Below, piece after piece: positions 27,203 to 36,595 of a stretch of 64,000 nt of DNA. Numbering within the stretch: the stretch's first letter is position 1; each line of letters opens with the position of its first letter. The stretch is taken from the NCBI GenBank assembly GCA_022953095.1, contig JALJCR010000002.1, positions 186,001-250,000 on the forward strand. Reading direction: 5' to 3'. The notes under the pieces were generated by a model, which saw only the letters and a list, made by a program, of their open reading frames with translations, was not told where the DNA came from and ran no database searches. The translations under genes were made by a program, and so were the position numbers. This stretch comes from Qipengyuania sp. ABI-127-1 (GTDB taxonomy: Bacteria > Pseudomonadota > Alphaproteobacteria > Sphingomonadales > Sphingomonadaceae).

Positions 27203-28999
27203 ATGAGTATCAATATCGGACCGGCATCTGACGACGATCTTCGTCCCAAGATCATGGTTGTTGGCGTCGGCGGTGCGGGCGGCAATGCCATCGCCAACAT
27301 GATGCAGGCTGAAATCGAAGGCGTCGATTTCATCGTTGCCAATACCGATGCCCAGGCATTGAGCACCTCCGCATCCGAAAAGCGCATCCAGCTCGGGCCG
27401 GATATCACCGGTGGTCTCGGCGCGGGCGCTCGCCCGGAAGTGGGCAAGGCCGCCGCCGAGGAAACGGTCGATGAGATCGAAGATGCGCTCGACGGCGTGA
27501 ACATGGTGTTCATCGCGGCCGGCATGGGTGGCGGCACCGGGACCGGCGCCGCGCCGGTCATTGCCGAGGCGGCGCGCAAGAAAGGCGTGCTGACCGTCGG
27601 CGTGGTTACCAAGCCATTCCTGTTCGAAGGCACGCGCCGCATGCGCGCGGCGGAAGCCGGCATCGACGAACTGCAAAAGCACGTCGATACACTGATCGTC
27701 ATTCCCAACCAGAACCTGTTCCTGGTGGCCAAGGCGGAAACGACCTTCAAGGAAGCCTTCATGCTCGCCGACGAGGTGTTGCAGCAGGGCGTTCGGTCGA
27801 TCACCGACCTGATGGTCATGCCGGGTCTGATCAATCTCGACTTCGCCGACGTGCGCTCGGTGATGAGCGAAATGGGCAAGGCGATGATGGGTACGGGCGA
27901 GGGCGAGGGCGACAATCGTGCGCTCGAAGCTGCCGAACATGCGATCGCCAACCCCCTGCTCGACGGTGTGTCCATGGCCGGTGCCAAGGGCGTTATCATC
28001 TCGATCATCGGCGGCGAGGATATGAAACTGCTCGAGGTCGACGAGGCGGCGAACCACATTCGTGAACTGGTCGACGAGGATGCCAACATCATCTGGGGCA
28101 GCGCGTTTAACCCCGATCTCGAGGGCAAGATTCGCGTCTCGGTCGTTGCCACGGGGATCGAACCGGACGGTTCGGTCGCGGCTGCCCCCTCGCGCGCCTT
28201 CTCCATGCGCGAAAGCAGGGCTCCCAAGCGCCCGGTGCTCGATGTGCCGAGTGAAGATCCCGCCGAAGAGGAGCCGTTCGAGCTGAACGAGGGGCTCTCC
28301 GCCGATCCCGAGCCGCAATTCGATCATGCGGCTGAAGCCCCGTCCGAGCCCGAACAGGCCGCGACGGAAGCGGATGCTCTCGATCTCACGGAGGAAATGG
28401 ACCCCGCGGGCGGCGCGCGACCCTTCGGCCTGACCCCGGCGACCTCGGGTTCCTCGGCTGGTGAGGGCGAGGACCATTATGACGACGTCGACGAAATCGT
28501 CGATCCGCTTGCCGGCCTGCGCAACGAGCATACCGAGCGTTTCGACGCCACCGACGACGAGGGTGTTCCGGAGCCTGCCGATGACAGGGAATTCGGTGGA
28601 GCCCCGACCACAGAGGGGTGGAACGAGGATCGTTCCGCGCCTAGCCGGTCGGGCGGAAACGAATCCGGGGGCGACAGCCCTCAGGATGAATTCGAGCTTG
28701 GCGACGAGCACCTTGCCACGGAAAGCCCGCTCGCGACCAAACCCGGTCGTAAGCAGCCCGTGCTTCCGGGAGATGGTCCGGCGGGCGACGGTTCGACCGG
28801 CGCCGGTGGTTCGTCGGCCGGTCAGAGCGGTGGCGGCCGCGGCGCGTTGCCGGGCAATACCCTGTTCGAACGCATGGCCAATCTCTCTCGCGGGGCGGGT
28901 AACGCCGATGCCGAGGACGAAGATGACGGCGATGACAATGGCGGAAGCGGCGGCGGACTTAATATTCCGCGCTTTCTCGGGCGCCAGAACAACCAGTAA
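27203..28999 (+). CDS. ftsZ: Cell division GTPase FtsZ with long C-terminal linker
   Basis: Tubulin-like GTPase that forms the Z ring. 598 residues, much longer than the 380-400 of E. coli or Bacillus FtsZ. The GTPase core ends near residue 320 and includes GGAGGNAI, the tubulin signature [13 protein letters not shown] near residue 110, and [11 protein letters not shown]. The following linker of about 260 residues is acidic (Glu/Asp, Pro, Gly, Ser), then the conserved tail [13 protein letters not shown] binds FtsA. A long linker is usual for alphaproteobacteria. Long antisense open frames opposite this gene are shadows of the GC-rich code. Confidence 0.98.
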   Translation: MSINIGPASDDDLRPKIMVVGVGGAGGNAIANMMQAEIEGVDFIVANTDAQALSTSASEKRIQLGPDITGGLGAGARPEVGKAAAEETVDEIEDALDGVNMVFIAAGMGGGTGTGAAPVIAEAARKKGVLTVGVVTKPFLFEGTRRMRAAEAGIDELQKHVDTLIVIPNQNLFLVAKAETTFKEAFMLADEVLQQGVRSITDLMVMPGLINLDFADVRSVMSEMGKAMMGTGEGEGDNRALEAAEHAIANPLLDGVSMAGAKGVIISIIGGEDMKLLEVDEAANHIRELVDEDANIIWGSAFNPDLEGKIRVSVVATGIEPDGSVAAAPSRAFSMRESRAPKRPVLDVPSEDPAEEEPFELNEGLSADPEPQFDHAAEAPSEPEQAATEADALDLTEEMDPAGGARPFGLTPATSGSSAGEGEDHYDDVDEIVDPLAGLRNEHTERFDATDDEGVPEPADDREFGGAPTTEGWNEDRSAPSRSGGNESGGDSPQDEFELGDEHLATESPLATKPGRKQPVLPGDGPAGDGSTGAGGSSAGQSGGGRGALPGNTLFERMANLSRGAGNADAEDEDDGDDNGGSGGGLNIPRFLGRQNNQ

Positions 29000-29047
29000 C
29001 CGGACCGTATCGGTGCGATTCGGCGCCCCCCTTGCGAGAGTGGCACC

Positions 29048-30664
29048 ATGACCTTGAGGCGGCGAATTGCATCGGGGGTGGCGCTGCTCGCTCTTACCGC
29101 GGTGCCGGGGCATGTTTCCGCGCAGCGCGAGATCGTCCAGCCGCTGCCTGCACCGGGCGAGCGTCAGCTAAGCGATGCGCTTTCGCGGCTCGCGCGCAAT
29201 GCGACCGATGTCGGCGCTTTGCTCGATGCGGGCGAGGCGGCGCTCGAACTGAACGATATCGATGCGGCGATCGGCTTTTTCGGGCGCGCCAACGAGCTTT
29301 CTCCCGGCAATTCGCGGACGAAAGTCGGCCTGGCCCGTGCCTACACGCGGTCCCGCAGGCCGGTGGAAGCCCTGCGGCTTTTCGCGGAAGCAGAAGCGGC
29401 TGGGGTCGCCAATGCGCGCATGGCGGAAGAACGCGGGCTGGCCTTCGATCTCGTGGGCGATGCGGCGAGCGCGCAAATGCTGTACCGGCTGGCTTTGGCC
29501 AATGGAGCCGGCGGCGAGGTGGCGCGGCGCCTGGCGCTCAGCCAGGCGATCTCGGGCGATCGTGAAGGGTTCGAGGCGACTTTGCTGCCCTTGCTCGAGC
29601 GCGGCGATGTCGCGGCATTCCGGACGCGAGCTTTCGGCCTGGCGATTCTCGGTGATGCGCGCGAGGCGAAGGATATCGCGAATACGATGCTGCCCACCGG
29701 CCTCGGCACGCGCATGGCCGCCTATTTGGACTACATGCCCCGGCTGACCAAGGCGCAGCAGGCCGCCGCAGGCAATCTGGGTGTCTTTCCGCGTATCGCC
29801 AGTATCGGCACCGACGATGCGGGTATCGCTGAATATTCCCCGGCGCCGCCGCAGATTGCCCGCGCGCCGGCCCCAGCGGCCGTTCCAAGCCCCACTCCGA
29901 CGCAGAGCATGTCCGGCCCGGGCGACCGTGAGGACCGGCAGCGTCCGGACAATCCAGGCGGCGCGGCGGGCGAAGAACGCTCATCCTCGCCAGCAACGCC
30001 GTCGGAGCCGGTATCGCAACCGGTCTCTGCCGCTCCCACGCGAAATGCGGCGGCGCAATCCGTTCCCGATCGGGAAACCCCGCCCGCTTCCGGTCTTCGC
30101 GAAGAACCGGTGGTCGTCGCGCAGGCCGGTCCGGCTGGCGCAACCCGGTCGGCGACTGAAGCATCTTCGGCGTCGATGCCCTTGCCCGGGCCACCGCAGC
30201 GGCCACAATCCGCGCCAGAGCCGACGCCAGAGCCCGAACGTGCTTTCGAACCCGGGCCTCGCTCTGTCGCCGATGCCTTCAGCGGGTTTACTCTCGAACC
30301 CGGCTCGACCTCGCCTGGGTCGAATGGTGCGGTGGACATCACGCAAATCGACATTCCGCGTGAGCGAGTTCGACCAAAGCCCCCGCCGCCTCCCGTCCAT
30401 CCCTCGCGTCACTGGGTGCAGGTGGCGACCGGAAAGGACAGGAATGCCCTGAAGTTCGATTGGCGCCGGATTTCCCGGAAGGCAGCCGGCAAGCTGGACG
30501 ACAAGGGGCCGTTCGTGACCCCTTGGGGCGAGGCCAACCGGCTTCTGTCCGGACCTTATGACAGTGCCGAGAAGGCGCGTGAAATGGTCAATGAACTCAG
30601 GAAGTTGGATATCGATTCTTTCCCCTTCACCAGCGCCGAGGGCGAGGCGATCGACACGCTCTGA
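29048..30664 (+). CDS. Secreted TPR and SPOR-domain protein
   Basis: A 538-residue exported protein. Signal peptide residues 1-26 end VSAQ. Residues 40-220 are helical TPR-like repeats (NDIDAAIGFFGRANELSPGN, then ARAYTRSRRPVEALRLF-type units; shown in part). Residues 260-430 are a Pro/Ser/Glu-rich linker. The C-terminal 80 residues form a SPOR domain beginning HWVQVATG and ending SFPFTSAEGEA, which in other proteins binds denuded septal glycan. Placed 48 bases after ftsZ, it is likely a division or septal cell wall factor; that is an inference from domain and position. Confidence 0.82.
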   Translation: MTLRRRIASGVALLALTAVPGHVSAQREIVQPLPAPGERQLSDALSRLARNATDVGALLDAGEAALELNDIDAAIGFFGRANELSPGNSRTKVGLARAYTRSRRPVEALRLFAEAEAAGVANARMAEERGLAFDLVGDAASAQMLYRLALANGAGGEVARRLALSQAISGDREGFEATLLPLLERGDVAAFRTRAFGLAILGDAREAKDIANTMLPTGLGTRMAAYLDYMPRLTKAQQAAAGNLGVFPRIASIGTDDAGIAEYSPAPPQIARAPAPAAVPSPTPTQSMSGPGDREDRQRPDNPGGAAGEERSSSPATPSEPVSQPVSAAPTRNAAAQSVPDRETPPASGLREEPVVVAQAGPAGATRSATEASSASMPLPGPPQRPQSAPEPTPEPERAFEPGPRSVADAFSGFTLEPGSTSPGSNGAVDITQIDIPRERVRPKPPPPPVHPSRHWVQVATGKDRNALKFDWRRISRKAAGKLDDKGPFVTPWGEANRLLSGPYDSAEKAREMVNELRKLDIDSFPFTSAEGEAIDTL

Positions 30665-30813
30665 CCGTCGGGAGGGTTAATGCGTGGCCCAGTTTTGTTC
30701 ACAAGCTTTGCACAAGCCTTAGCGGTTCTCCCCAGCGCCGACCGCCTCGTCCATTGCCAAGCGACGGTGCGTTTCTGCATCCCGCACCATATGACGCGCA
30801 GGGGACAGCTTCG

Positions 30814-31317
30814 ATGAGACCATCAGAAGACCGCTACGAGGTCGAGGAGGACGCAGCGCCGCTCGACATGCTGGTCGCATTGTTCGAAGCGCGCGGCTGG
30901 CCCTGCGATTCGACTGCGACCGAAATGAGCGGGGAAATCCAGGGGAGCTGGATCAAGTATCAGGTGCGCGGCATCTGGCGTTCGGACGATATGGTGCTGC
31001 AGATCCTTTGTCTGCCCGACATTCGTATCTCGAAGGACAAGCTGGCACCTGCGCATGAACTGGTCAGCCTGGTAAACGAGCAGATGTGGCTCGGCCACTT
31101 CGACATCTGGTCGAATGGCGGCGTGCTGCTTTATCGCAACGCTACCATGCTGGGCGACGATGGGTTGCTAAGCCTGGGCCAGGCGCAGGCGCTGGTGGAG
31201 ATCGCGGTCGACGAATGCGACCGTTTCTATCCCGCGTTCCAGTTCGTTTTATGGGGAGGGCGGACGCCTTCCGAAGCGCTGGAAGCGGCCATGGTCGACG
31301 CCGCGGGCGAGGCCTGA
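30814..31317 (+). CDS. YbjN domain-containing protein
   Basis: A 167-residue soluble protein with the YbjN fold, which resembles type III secretion chaperones. No membrane segment. Recognisable parts are LFEARGWPCDSTATEMSG and ILCLPDIRISKDKL, then NEQMWLGHFDIWSNGG and the later YPAFQFVLWGGRTPSEAL. Such proteins are common and conserved in alphaproteobacteria, with unclear function. The ATG at 30814 is chosen because similarity starts after it; an ATG at 30754 adds 20 residues. A 149-base gap before it shows nothing recognisable. Confidence 0.82.
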   Translation: MRPSEDRYEVEEDAAPLDMLVALFEARGWPCDSTATEMSGEIQGSWIKYQVRGIWRSDDMVLQILCLPDIRISKDKLAPAHELVSLVNEQMWLGHFDIWSNGGVLLYRNATMLGDDGLLSLGQAQALVEIAVDECDRFYPAFQFVLWGGRTPSEALEAAMVDAAGEA

Positions 31318-31452
31318 CCTGAGGCTTGGCAAGAGGTTGATCGCCATCGGGGTTGGCCGATCCGGTTTCGCTTGAAATCGGGGGGCAAAACACCGATATT
31401 CCCATTCAGGAGCAGGGCGTATCTTCGCGCTGCCAAGAGGAGTTGCATCAAG

Positions 31453-32193
31453 ATGGCCAATTGGAACGACACCGACCAGAGGCAGGGCTTCGGCACCGTG
31501 CCGCGCGCTGGCGACGCCGTTGCCAGGCAAGAAACTTTCGACGCTGGGCTGCGCAAGCACATGCTGTCGATCTATAACTACATGACTTCCGGCGTATTGC
31601 TGACCGGCATCGTCGCCTTGCTGGCCGCGCAGAGTGGCCTTGCGCTTGCTTTCGCCAGCGGTCCGCTGATGTGGATTGTCGCCTTGGCTCCGCTCGGCTT
31701 CGTCCTGGCGATGAGCTTCGGGCTTAACAAGATGAGCAGAGGCACTCTGCAGGTGCTTTTCTGGTCTTTCGCGATCGTGATGGGTCTTTCGATGTCGACG
31801 ATCTTCCTGCGGTTTACCGGGGAATCGATCGCCGCCACCTTCTTCGCCACTGCTGGCGCGTTCGCCGGTCTCAGCCTGTTCGGCTATACGACCAAGAAGA
31901 ACCTCCAGGGCTTCGGCACCTTCCTCGTGATGGGTGTCATCGGCCTTTTGATCGCCATGGTGATCAATATCTTCCTCCAGTCGAGCACGATGCAGTTGGC
32001 AATCAGCTTCATCGGGGTGCTGATCTTCGCGGGCCTCACCGCTTACGATACGCAGCGTTTGAAGCGTGAATATCAGTATCTGCGCGGCACCGAATTCGCC
32101 GGGAAGGCGATTATCATGGGCGCGCTGAGCCTGTATCTCGATTTCATCAACATGTTCATGTTCCTGCTGCAGTTCATGGGAAACCGCGAGTAG
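31453..32193 (+). CDS. Bax inhibitor-1 family membrane protein
   Basis: Inner-membrane protein of the BI-1/YccA/TMBIM family, proposed calcium leak channels or FtsH-interacting proteins. 246 residues with seven hydrophobic segments; the family text TYDTQRLKR is seen as LTAYDTQRLKREY near residue 195, and GALSLYLDFINMFMFLLQ ends the protein. The ATG at 31453 (MANWNDTDQ) has AGAGGAG upstream. It is a single-gene unit closed by a strong terminator at 32232-32268. Confidence 0.94.
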   Translation: MANWNDTDQRQGFGTVPRAGDAVARQETFDAGLRKHMLSIYNYMTSGVLLTGIVALLAAQSGLALAFASGPLMWIVALAPLGFVLAMSFGLNKMSRGTLQVLFWSFAIVMGLSMSTIFLRFTGESIAATFFATAGAFAGLSLFGYTTKKNLQGFGTFLVMGVIGLLIAMVINIFLQSSTMQLAISFIGVLIFAGLTAYDTQRLKREYQYLRGTEFAGKAIIMGALSLYLDFINMFMFLLQFMGNRE

Positions 32194-32231
32194 GGCTAAA
32201 CCACTCGTCGTAAACAGGAATCGTTTGACCG

Positions 32232-32268
32232 TGCCCGGGGCGCCACCAGCGTCCCGGGCATTTTCTTT
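32232..32268 (+). terminator. Rho-independent terminator of the BI-1 gene
   Basis: Stem TGCCCGGG with CCCGGGCA, an inner CGC/GCG pairing, and a TTTTCTTT tail. It lies 38 bases after the stop of the Bax-inhibitor gene. This is the clearest intrinsic terminator in the window. Confidence 0.9.
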
Positions 32269-32362
32269 GTGCGAAGGTCAGGCTAAACAGTCGGCTTCAT
32301 CCCCCGTCAAGGGAGAACGGAGCAGGATGAACGCCAGCTTTATCGAGGAGGGTCAGCGGGCC

Positions 32363-33262
32363 ATGAGCCGCGTTTCAAAACACACCATTCGCATAGCGGC
32401 CATCGCCGCTGGTCTGGCCGCGCTTGGGGCCTGTGCCACGCCGCCGCCGCCACCACCGCCACCGCCTCCTCCCCCGCCCGTGCAAGCCGTTCCGGTCCGT
32501 CCGTTGCCGCCGGGCCAGGCGTCCTACGCCATGGCCATCCCACGCGTGAATTCCATGGGGATGCGCGAAACCGTCAATCTCGGGATTTCCGACGACGAGA
32601 AGGTCTGGCATTTTCGGTCCGCGTGGAATGTCGCGGCGCTCAACTGTCTCGACGCGCGGTATCAGCCGATACTCGATGCCTATAGCAGCTACATCAAGGA
32701 TTATGCGCGGCCGCTGAAGCGCGTCAACGACCGCATCGATGCCGACTATCGTCGTGAATATCGTGCCCGGCGGGCGGCCATTCAGGCGCGCGAGAGCCAG
32801 ATGACCATGGTTTACAATTATTTTGCGCTGCCTCCGGCGCGATCCGATTTCTGCCGCACGGCCTTGGGCATTTCCCAGCAATATCTCGCCTCCGAACAGG
32901 TCGATCCGGAAGCGTTCGCGCTTACCAATTTCACGGCTTTCGAAGGCCCGTTCGAACGGTTTTTCAAGGCATATGAGGAGTATGAGCGCGAATCCGCCGC
33001 CTGGGATGCCCGCTATGGCGAGCGGTACGGCGCTTCGCAGCCGGGCTATGTCGCTGTGCGCAACGCCCGCCGGGACCGGTTGCCGCAGCCCGGTCAGGAT
33101 CCGAAATTGCTGACCGCCCAGCCGTTGCAGGAAAGCACCGTTCGCGATCCCGAAAGCGGGGCGTCGATCCCGGTGGTTCCGGTCGACGAGACCCGTGCCT
33201 CGATCCCCGTCGTGCAACCGATCCCCAACGATGCGGGAGCCGACGATACACCGCAGGCGTAA
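32363..33262 (+). CDS. Lipoprotein with polyproline tract, unknown function
   Basis: A 299-residue lipoprotein. Signal [24 protein letters not shown] with lipobox LGAC; then a run of 13 prolines right after the lipidated Cys, which would hold the body off the membrane. The rest is Tyr/Arg-rich with mixed helices and ends in a Pro/Asp-rich tail. No domain recognised. ATG at 32363 has GGAGGG upstream; an ATG at 32327 (MNASFIEEG) is an alternative that adds 12 residues. It is followed by tRNA-Ala. Confidence 0.75.
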   Translation: MSRVSKHTIRIAAIAAGLAALGACATPPPPPPPPPPPPPVQAVPVRPLPPGQASYAMAIPRVNSMGMRETVNLGISDDEKVWHFRSAWNVAALNCLDARYQPILDAYSSYIKDYARPLKRVNDRIDADYRREYRARRAAIQARESQMTMVYNYFALPPARSDFCRTALGISQQYLASEQVDPEAFALTNFTAFEGPFERFFKAYEEYERESAAWDARYGERYGASQPGYVAVRNARRDRLPQPGQDPKLLTAQPLQESTVRDPESGASIPVVPVDETRASIPVVQPIPNDAGADDTPQA

Positions 33263-33280
33263 CCCGATTGAGGCTTTTCA

Positions 33281-33310
33281 GGCGCGCCGCCTTTCGCTAG
33301 ACGGCGCGCC
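33281..33310. terminator. GC-rich hairpin before tRNA-Ala
   Basis: Perfect nine-base stem GGCGCGCCG / CGGCGCGCC with a 12-base loop, 18 bases after the lipoprotein stop. No T-run follows, so it may stop transcription weakly or serve as processing site for the tRNA 38 bases downstream. Confidence 0.5.
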
Positions 33311-33348
33311 GCGCATTGCGGAAGCCTGCGATGCGGAAAACCTGGAAC

Positions 33349-33424
<76 letters not shown>

Positions 33425-33597
33425 GGAAAACCTCTTCCTCCCGCCATATCCTTCGCGTCAGTCGCCCGGATAGGGCGATTCCCGGCCTCGACCGCCGACA
33501 CTTGACGGTTGCCCGCTCGACCAGCACTTCCGTGCGGAATGCGCCGCAGCGCATCCGCCGCCGGGCAGGTCGACGTCGGCGTCGCGATCGTCGCCTT

Positions 33598-34479
33598 CTA
33601 GAGGGCTCCGAAGGTCCAGCCTTCGGTGCGGGCAATAGCGGGTGTCAGCCCGGAGGGCTGCCACCGGTGCGGATCGGGAGCAGTCTTGCGCAGCCAGGCA
33701 GCCGTCAGCAGGGCATCGGAAGAATGATCGTCGATCGGCCCGTTGCCGCGAACAGATGGGCAGCCTAGGGCGCTCAGCGCTTCGTTCAGCGCCTCATGCG
33801 TGCGCATCTTTGCCCTCGATGCGCTGCGCCCCGCTTCCAGCGCCGCGAGGCTGGTGTAGATTTCGACCACGGCAGAGCCCTTTTCGGGCAATCGGTCGAC
33901 CGGCCAGACGGGCAGACGGCCGCGTAGCCGATGAAGCATACGCATGCCGGTGAGGCTGGATTTGCCGACCTGCGCAGCGCCGACGAGGTTGAAGTTTGAG
34001 TAGGGCTTGCAGCCCATTGCCGCTTGCGCGGTTTCGGTCACGCGGAAGCGGCCGCGCCCATGACCCGCCCCGTCGCAGCCAAAATGGATCCCGGTGTCGC
34101 TGCCATTGCGGAAGTATGGGACGAATTCGGGGTGGTCGACAAAACCCTGGGCGCCCAGATTGGCATCCTTTGCGCAGATATCGTCGATCAGTGCCCAGAG
34201 AGCAGGTGCATCGGGCAGGAGCACGTCGCGCCCCGGAAAATAGGCACCGCAATCGGCAAAGGGCAACGCAATGCCGAGATCGAGCCCGACCAGCGTGTCG
34301 CCGGGCAGGTCTTCGCGCAGGAGTGCCAGGACATCCTCTCGCGACCACCCCCGGCCCGGATCGACGAGCACTGGCGGCCCGCCGTCGGCATGGGCGAGGC
34401 CCAAGGCAATGCCCTTCTGGCGCGGCCCTTTCGCGCCTGACCAGTCGATGGCGAGGAAGTGCTGGAACCTACTCGCCAC
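33598..34479 (-). CDS. DUF429-like protein with RNase H-type fold, unknown function
   Basis: A 293-residue soluble protein. It opens with FLAIDWSGAKG, a strand-Asp start like that of RNase H-fold families, has VGLDLGIALPFAD near residue 65 as a second acidic strand, and near the C-terminus DDHSSDALLTAAWLR as a third acidic site. This order matches DUF429-type predicted nucleases. No experimental function is known to me. Its start overlaps the end of rarA by 11 bases, so it is translated after RarA and may act with it on replication or repair intermediates; that link is inferred. Confidence 0.75.
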   Translation of the reverse strand: MASRFQHFLAIDWSGAKGPRQKGIALGLAHADGGPPVLVDPGRGWSREDVLALLREDLPGDTLVGLDLGIALPFADCGAYFPGRDVLLPDAPALWALIDDICAKDANLGAQGFVDHPEFVPYFRNGSDTGIHFGCDGAGHGRGRFRVTETAQAAMGCKPYSNFNLVGAAQVGKSSLTGMRMLHRLRGRLPVWPVDRLPEKGSAVVEIYTSLAALEAGRSASRAKMRTHEALNEALSALGCPSVRGNGPIDDHSSDALLTAAWLRKTAPDPHRWQPSGLTPAIARTEGWTFGAL

Positions 34480-35800
34480 GCTCGCGCCGCAGCTTGTCCC
34501 AATAGTCGAGCCGCTTTTTCACTTCGCGTTCGAACCCGCGTTCGACGGGCTCGTAATAGCGTTGCGGCTCCAACTCGTCGGGCCAGTAATTGTCGCCCGA
34601 AAAGCCGCCTTCGGCATCGTGGTCGTAGCTGTAGCCCGAACCGTATCCGATATCCTTCATCAGCTTGGTCGGCGCGTTGAGGATGTTTTGCGGCGGCATC
34701 AGGCTGCCGGTTTCCTTTGCCGATCGGAACGAGGCTTTCTGCGCCTTGTAGACCGCATTCGATTTGGGCGCGGTGGCGAGATAGGTACAGGCCTGGACCA
34801 GCGCGAGCTCGCCTTCGGGGCTGCCGAGGAATTCATAGGCGTCCTTCGCCGCCATGCATTGCACCAGCGCCTGCGGGTCGGCCATGCCGATATCTTCCAC
34901 CGCCATGCGCACGAGGCGGCGGGCAAGGAAGCGCGGCTCCTCGCCGGCAGTGAGCATCCGGGCGAGGTAATAGAGGCTGGCCTGAACGTCGCTCCCTCGC
35001 ACCGCTTTGTGAAGCGCGGAGATGAGATTGTAATGGCCCTCACGGTCCTTGTCGTAGACCGCCACACGCCGTTGCAGGAATTTGCCCAGGCCCGCCGGGT
35101 CGAGCGGCTCCTTGATCTGTGCATTGTAGAGCGTTTCGGCCTGATTGAGCAGGAAACGTCCGTCGCCATCCGCACTTGCCACCAGCGCATCGCGCGCCTC
35201 GGGGGTGAGGGGAAGGGGACCTTCGAGCTTCTCCGCCCGGTCGAGCAACTGGCCCAGCGCATCATGGTCGAGCCGCTGGAGGATCAGTACCTGCGCACGG
35301 CTGAGCAGCGCGGCATTGAGCGCGAAGCTGGGGTTTTCGGTCGTCGCGCCGATCAGCGTCACCGTGCCGCGCTCGACGAAGGGCAGGAAACCGTCCTGCT
35401 GCGCGCGGTTGAAGCGGTGGATTTCGTCCACGAACAACAGCGTACGCTGGCCCGCCTCGGCCGCCTTGTCGGCGGCGGCGAAGGCCTTTTTAAGATCGGC
35501 GACCCCGCTGAACACCGCACTGACGCTTTCGAAGCGCATGCCCACGCTGTCGGCCAGCAGGCGCGCGATGGTGGTCTTCCCGGTGCCGGGCGGACCCCAC
35601 AGGATCATACTGGAAAGGCGGCCCGCCGCCACCATCCGCCCGATCGCGCCCTCCGGCCCGGTCAAATGGTCCTGCCCGATTACTTCCCCGAGATTTGCGG
35701 GGCGTAGCCGGTCGGCCAGCGGGGCATCCTCGCGCGGGGCGTTACCGGTTGGCGTCTGGGGCAGGTCATCGGGAAACAGGTCGGCCATTGGTCGGCTCAC
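34469..35800 (-). CDS. rarA: Replication-associated recombination protein A
   Basis: AAA+ ATPase (MgsA/RarA) that acts at stalled replication forks; related to clamp loaders. 443 residues. Walker A GPPGTGKTT near residue 75, Walker B LLFVDEIHRFN near residue 130, sensor-type GATTENPSF near residue 155 and the C-terminal tetramerisation region ending KRLDYWDKLRRERGE. Start 35800 (MSRPMADLF) is used since GAAGG precedes it; ATG 35788 is an alternative. Upstream region is shared with padR, which is divergent. Confidence 0.95.
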   Translation of the reverse strand: MSRPMADLFPDDLPQTPTGNAPREDAPLADRLRPANLGEVIGQDHLTGPEGAIGRMVAAGRLSSMILWGPPGTGKTTIARLLADSVGMRFESVSAVFSGVADLKKAFAAADKAAEAGQRTLLFVDEIHRFNRAQQDGFLPFVERGTVTLIGATTENPSFALNAALLSRAQVLILQRLDHDALGQLLDRAEKLEGPLPLTPEARDALVASADGDGRFLLNQAETLYNAQIKEPLDPAGLGKFLQRRVAVYDKDREGHYNLISALHKAVRGSDVQASLYYLARMLTAGEEPRFLARRLVRMAVEDIGMADPQALVQCMAAKDAYEFLGSPEGELALVQACTYLATAPKSNAVYKAQKASFRSAKETGSLMPPQNILNAPTKLMKDIGYGSGYSYDHDAEGGFSGDNYWPDELEPQRYYEPVERGFEREVKKRLDYWDKLRRERGE

Positions 35801-35848
35801 ATAGGGCCTTCGCAGAGGAATTGCAGCGGACTATTGCGTCTCGAGCAG

Positions 35849-35876
35849 TAAGATATATCTTAGAGCCATCTAAGAT
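35849..35876. promoter_or_regulatory. Putative PadR operator between rarA and padR
   Basis: A perfect 14-base palindrome TAAGATATATCTTA (35849-35862) is followed by a second inverted repeat, ATCTTAGA with TCTAAGAT (35857-35864 and 35869-35876, spacer GCCA). Together they give three or four half-sites 19 bases before the padR ATG. The location and AT-rich symmetry fit autoregulation by PadR, but the exact half-site of this protein is not known. Confidence 0.65.
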
Positions 35877-35894
35877 AATGCAAGGACTCGTGAC

Positions 35895-36521
35895 ATGCAC
35901 AAGGCACACAAGTGGCGCAGAATGCGCAGGATGGGTGGCTGGCCCTTTGTGGCAGCCATGATGGCGGAGGCGGAATGCAAGGAAGGTCTCGGGGCATCCG
36001 CGAGATTCGGCGGCCCCGGCTGGACCTTCGACTTCGGGCCGCGTGGCGGCGGACGCAGACGGCGCCGGATGTTCGGGTCGGGCGAATTGCGTTTGGTGCT
36101 GCTCAAGCTCGTCGCCGACGAACCGCGTCATGGCTATGAGCTGATCAAGGCGATCGAGGAGCTGACCGAAGGCGCCTATGCCCCCAGTCCGGGTACGATC
36201 TATCCCACGCTTTCGCTTCTGGAGGATGAGGGCGCTATCGCGCAGGCTGCGGGTGACGAAACGCGCAAGGCCTATGAAGCGACCGATGCGGGGCGCACCG
36301 AACTCGAAGAACGCGCGGACGAGGTCGAGGCGCTGTTCGAGCGGCTGTCGGGCCATGGCGAACATCGCCGCGCCTTCGCCACACCGGAAATGTTCCGCGC
36401 GGCAGGCAATCTTGCCAGCGTTCTCAAGAACAAGGCGCGATCGGGTCGGCTCGACGAAAAGAAGGTACAGGACATCGTCGATCTGGTCGACGAACTGGCG
36501 AAGAAGATCGAGCGGCTCTGA
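35895..36521 (+). CDS. PadR-family transcriptional regulator
   Basis: Winged-helix regulator of 208 residues. An unusual 60-residue N-terminal part is rich in Gly, Arg and Met; the PadR domain starts at GELRLVLLKLVADEPRHGYELIKAIEE (shown in part) and includes PSPGTIYPTLSLLEDEG, typical of PadR. The C-terminal half is helical and acidic/basic, fit for dimerisation. It probably controls itself through the palindromes at 35849-35876 and perhaps the membrane-protein gene 74 bases downstream. Inducer unknown. Confidence 0.9.
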   Translation: MHKAHKWRRMRRMGGWPFVAAMMAEAECKEGLGASARFGGPGWTFDFGPRGGGRRRRRMFGSGELRLVLLKLVADEPRHGYELIKAIEELTEGAYAPSPGTIYPTLSLLEDEGAIAQAAGDETRKAYEATDAGRTELEERADEVEALFERLSGHGEHRRAFATPEMFRAAGNLASVLKNKARSGRLDEKKVQDIVDLVDELAKKIERL

Positions 36522-36595
36522 GCGGGTCTATTGGCCATCGGCGGGCAGAAGTGCTATTCCTGCCCGGCCGGTTGGCCGATGGGGAGGTATCCACC

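Noticed and set aside
27043-29113. Long open frames of 394 and 672 codons on the minus strand opposite ftsZ
   Set aside because: They mirror the codon pattern of a GC-rich gene; composition and lack of family features mark them as shadows.
31318-31452. Heat-shock (RpoH) promoter before the Bax-inhibitor gene, from CTTGAAA
   Set aside because: No acceptable -10 element at the right spacing.
33425-33597. Possible gene or second tRNA after tRNA-Ala
   Set aside because: No cloverleaf or coding pattern; only some GC-rich partial palindromes.
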